From a virus, in IMG/VR virus record IMGVR_UViG_3300006793_000021, positions 1-64,000 of that record: a stretch of DNA of 64,000 nucleotides; one strand, written 5' to 3'. This document shows, in pieces, positions 62,635 through 64,000 of this stretch; the stretch's first letter is position 1, and every line of letters starts with the position of its first letter. Under the pieces are notes generated by a model, which was not told the origin of the DNA, did no database searches, and worked only from the letters and a program-made list of their open reading frames with translations. A program made the translations under genes and the position numbers.

Positions 62635-62877
62635 ATGTGCTCACCAGAAGTGCGTAAAGAAGCCAACCGTTTAAATTGGATTATCAAAGGTAAACTTATT
62701 GATCTATCCTGGAGCGACATAGAAGTCGAAAAAACTTACCATTCATATTTTAAAAGACTTTGGGGAAATAACGAAAGTTATATCCATGAAGACGGATTTG
62801 AAGAAGCATGGAAAATTCGTCAAGAAGAAATGCTGTCTGAAGAAATGGTAACTGTTGCCAATTTAGGCTACGATTAA
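62635..62877 (+). CDS. Small protein of unknown function
   Basis: 80 aa behind an excellent AAGGAGGTCCCACA site. Charged and helical (WIIKGKLIDLSWSDIEVEKTYHSYFKRLW), no domain recognised. Its transcript may start at a GTAAATAC-like degenerate late box near 62606. It precedes the dNMP-kinase-like gene but has its own translation start. Confidence 0.62.
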   Translation: MCSPEVRKEANRLNWIIKGKLIDLSWSDIEVEKTYHSYFKRLWGNNESYIHEDGFEEAWKIRQEEMLSEEMVTVANLGYD

Positions 62878-62879
62878 GG

Positions 62880-62908
62880 TTGACATTAACTTTGTAATAG
62901 TATATACT
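62880..62908 (+). promoter_or_regulatory. Sigma70-type promoter of the kinase-like gene
   Basis: TTGACA (62880-62885) and TATACT (62903-62908) with exactly 17 bases between, a near-consensus housekeeping promoter and hence probably active early in infection. AAGGAG follows before the start at 62937. Confidence 0.8.
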
Positions 62909-62936
62909 GTAAAGTATATTCAATAAGGAGTTATGT

Positions 62937-63497
62937 GTGTTACCTAAACTATTAGTTGTTGGACACGGCCGACACGGTAAAGATACTGTATGTGAAATGT
63001 TAGAAGCATACGGATATACGTTCCAATCATCAAGCAAATTTTGTTCAGAACTTTTTATCTATAATGATTTGAAAGATCAATACGGATATGCTAATGAAGA
63101 AGAGTGCTATGCAGATAGGCACAATCATCGTACTGAGTGGTATGATATGATACACAACTATTGTAGCGATGACCTAGCACGTTTAGGACGTAACTTATTT
63201 GATCAGCATGATATCTATTGTGGACTACGTAACAAGCGTGAATTCTTTGCAATGCAAAATGAAGTAATATTTGACCATGCTATTTGGGTAGACAGAACAG
63301 ATCATTTGCCCTTAGAAAGTTATAGCTCTATGAGTATTGAACAATGGATGTGCGACTACACTATTGACAATAATGGTACACTAGATAGACTAGAAAAAAA
63401 TGTTAACGTGCTTATTAAAACAATATTTAAAAATCGGGGACTAAGTCTCCCTGCTTCCACACAACTCCCTCTTTTTGCAGAATTCTCTGACAGTTAG
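62937..63497 (+). CDS. P-loop dNMP-kinase-like protein
   Basis: 186 aa, GTG start behind AAGGAG. The Walker A motif is G9-HGRH-G14-K15-D16-T17, close to the GK..SGKDT loop of phage deoxynucleoside monophosphate kinases (T4 gp1-like). Those phosphorylate dNMPs for DNA synthesis. DDLARLGRNLFDQ and VIFDHAIWVDR fit the lid and Walker B regions. The C-terminal 24 codons overlap the convergent HNH gene. The sigma70-type promoter fits an early metabolic gene placed among late genes. Other P-loop kinases remain possible. Confidence 0.72.
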   Translation: MLPKLLVVGHGRHGKDTVCEMLEAYGYTFQSSSKFCSELFIYNDLKDQYGYANEEECYADRHNHRTEWYDMIHNYCSDDLARLGRNLFDQHDIYCGLRNKREFFAMQNEVIFDHAIWVDRTDHLPLESYSSMSIEQWMCDYTIDNNGTLDRLEKNVNVLIKTIFKNRGLSLPASTQLPLFAEFSDS

Positions 63498-63762
63498 CAC
63501 ATATTGTTTTTAAGTTTTGTGGACGGCAGTTTTCTAAATTTCCGTCTATATGAAACACATTAAACTGTTCTGAGTGTTTAGATTTATAATTACACTTCTC
63601 GCAACTGCTCTTTTTCTCATAGCCTCTTTGCTTCCATTTAGGTATTCCATGACCTGCTCCATTACGTAAGCAACGCTCACACAATGACCTATAGTAAGTT
63701 CTACCATCTTTTTTATAGTTTATAGCCGCAGGACGTTGTCCGCATTTGCATAAAGGTCTCAT
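63427..63762 (-). CDS. HNH/zinc-finger-type putative endonuclease
   Basis: 111 aa with four Cys pairs (CKCGQRP, CERCLRN, CEKCNYK, CANCQRI) and a histidine in FNVFHIDGNLENCRPQNLKTICANC. That resembles the HNH plus zinc-ribbon layout of small phage endonucleases. A closely similar protein ending in WKQGDL(V/I).DF is common in marine T4-like phages, from memory. It might be a homing endonuclease or a nucleic-acid-binding regulator. The 3' end overlaps the kinase-like gene by 71 bases. A GGTAAATAC box lies just upstream on the minus strand (63774-63766). Confidence 0.72.
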   Translation of the reverse strand: MRPLCKCGQRPAAINYKKDGRTYYRSLCERCLRNGAGHGIPKWKQRGYEKKSSCEKCNYKSKHSEQFNVFHIDGNLENCRPQNLKTICANCQRILQKEGVVWKQGDLVPDF

Positions 63763-63878
63763 ACTGTATTTACCTCACCTTTTCGGTACCTTTTTTTATG
63801 GTATATTACAGGTGAATTATTCTTAAACTGCTAAATAACTATAACAAAGACTCATTCATTATTAATAGGAGAAATATA

Positions 63879-64000
63879 ATGGCACTAACATCACCAGGAG
63901 TACAGGTTAGCGTAGTAGACGAAAGTTTTTACACACCCGCTGAACCAGGTACAGTACCAATGATATTCGTTGCCACCGCCGCAAATAAAACAAATGGCGC
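63879..64000 (+). CDS. 18: Tail sheath protein gp18, 5' part
   Basis: The first 40 codons are seen; the gene continues beyond the window. MALTSPGVQVSVVDESFY then PGTVPMIFVATAANK is the standard N-terminus of contractile phage tail sheath proteins, which polymerise around the tail tube. TAGGAGAAATATA precedes the ATG. A degenerate CTAAATAA box lies about 45 bases upstream. Confidence 0.9.
   Translation, partial: MALTSPGVQVSVVDESFYTPAEPGTVPMIFVATAANKTNG

Noticed and set aside
1-64000. Photosynthesis or phosphate-starvation auxiliary genes expected for a cyanophage
   Set aside because: None found in this window, so no claim is made for a cyanobacterial host.
1-64000. Insertion sequences, integrase or attachment sites
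   Set aside because: No transposase, integrase or flanking repeats were seen; only the small HNH gene suggests mobility.

Overview
This window is a late (virion-structure) region of a large T4-like myovirus, most likely a marine phage of a Gram-negative bacterium. The order portal (gp20), prohead core, prohead protease (gp21), scaffold (gp22) and major capsid protein (gp23), the neck proteins gp13, gp14 and gp15, and the start of a gp18 tail sheath gene identify the lineage. Base composition is AT-rich, genes are packed with TAATG-type overlaps, and copies of the T4 late promoter box (T/G)ATAAATA sit in front of most transcription units. Several short conserved proteins resemble, from memory, those of marine T4-like cyanophages and pelagiphages. 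No photosystem gene is present here. Host identity (SAR11, another proteobacterium, or other) cannot be settled from the window.

Layout. 1-2720: two Ala/Gly-rich probable virion proteins. 2717-3819 (minus): a gp26-like baseplate protein with what looks like a complete -1 ribosomal frameshift cassette at its 3' end. 3898-13920: putative tape measure, portal, two small accessory genes, acidic core protein, gp21, gp22 and gp23, closed by a strong terminator. 14046-15505: an island foreign to the T4 core, with a signal-peptide-bearing outer-membrane porin, a 32-codon ORF and a structured ~240-nt RNA with its own sigma70-type promoter and intrinsic terminator. 15618-49550: a very large adhesion/fiber region with two small paralogous virion-type proteins, four giant fibers (1706, 1838, 1831 and 3098 aa) built from shared modules (beta-helix, chitin-binding-like repeats, Asp-box propeller, a cupredoxin), small interspersed proteins, an S74 chaperone-tipped fiber and a tandem triplicate of ~380-aa proteins. 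49552-57566: putative assembly proteins, a U32-like Fe-S protein plus methyltransferase pair, two short fibers and a subtilisin-like protease; the last fiber ends in a second cupredoxin domain. 57553-61523 (minus): gp14, gp15, Nudix, cupin and a small gene in one operon. 61581-64000: gp13, a small gene, a dNMP-kinase-like gene behind a sigma70-type promoter, an HNH protein on minus, and the start of gp18.

How it fits together. Head genes, tail/baseplate genes and neck genes are transcribed late from TATAAATA boxes, presumably by a gp55-type sigma. The large accessory region supplies receptor-binding and surface-processing functions. The porin and the sigma70-driven RNA look like genes aimed at the host cell rather than at the virion. 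The most unusual items are the frameshift signal in gene 26, the porin/RNA island, type I copper-site motifs in two fibers, a complete subtilase among fiber genes, and a massive repeat expansion in the 3098-aa fiber.
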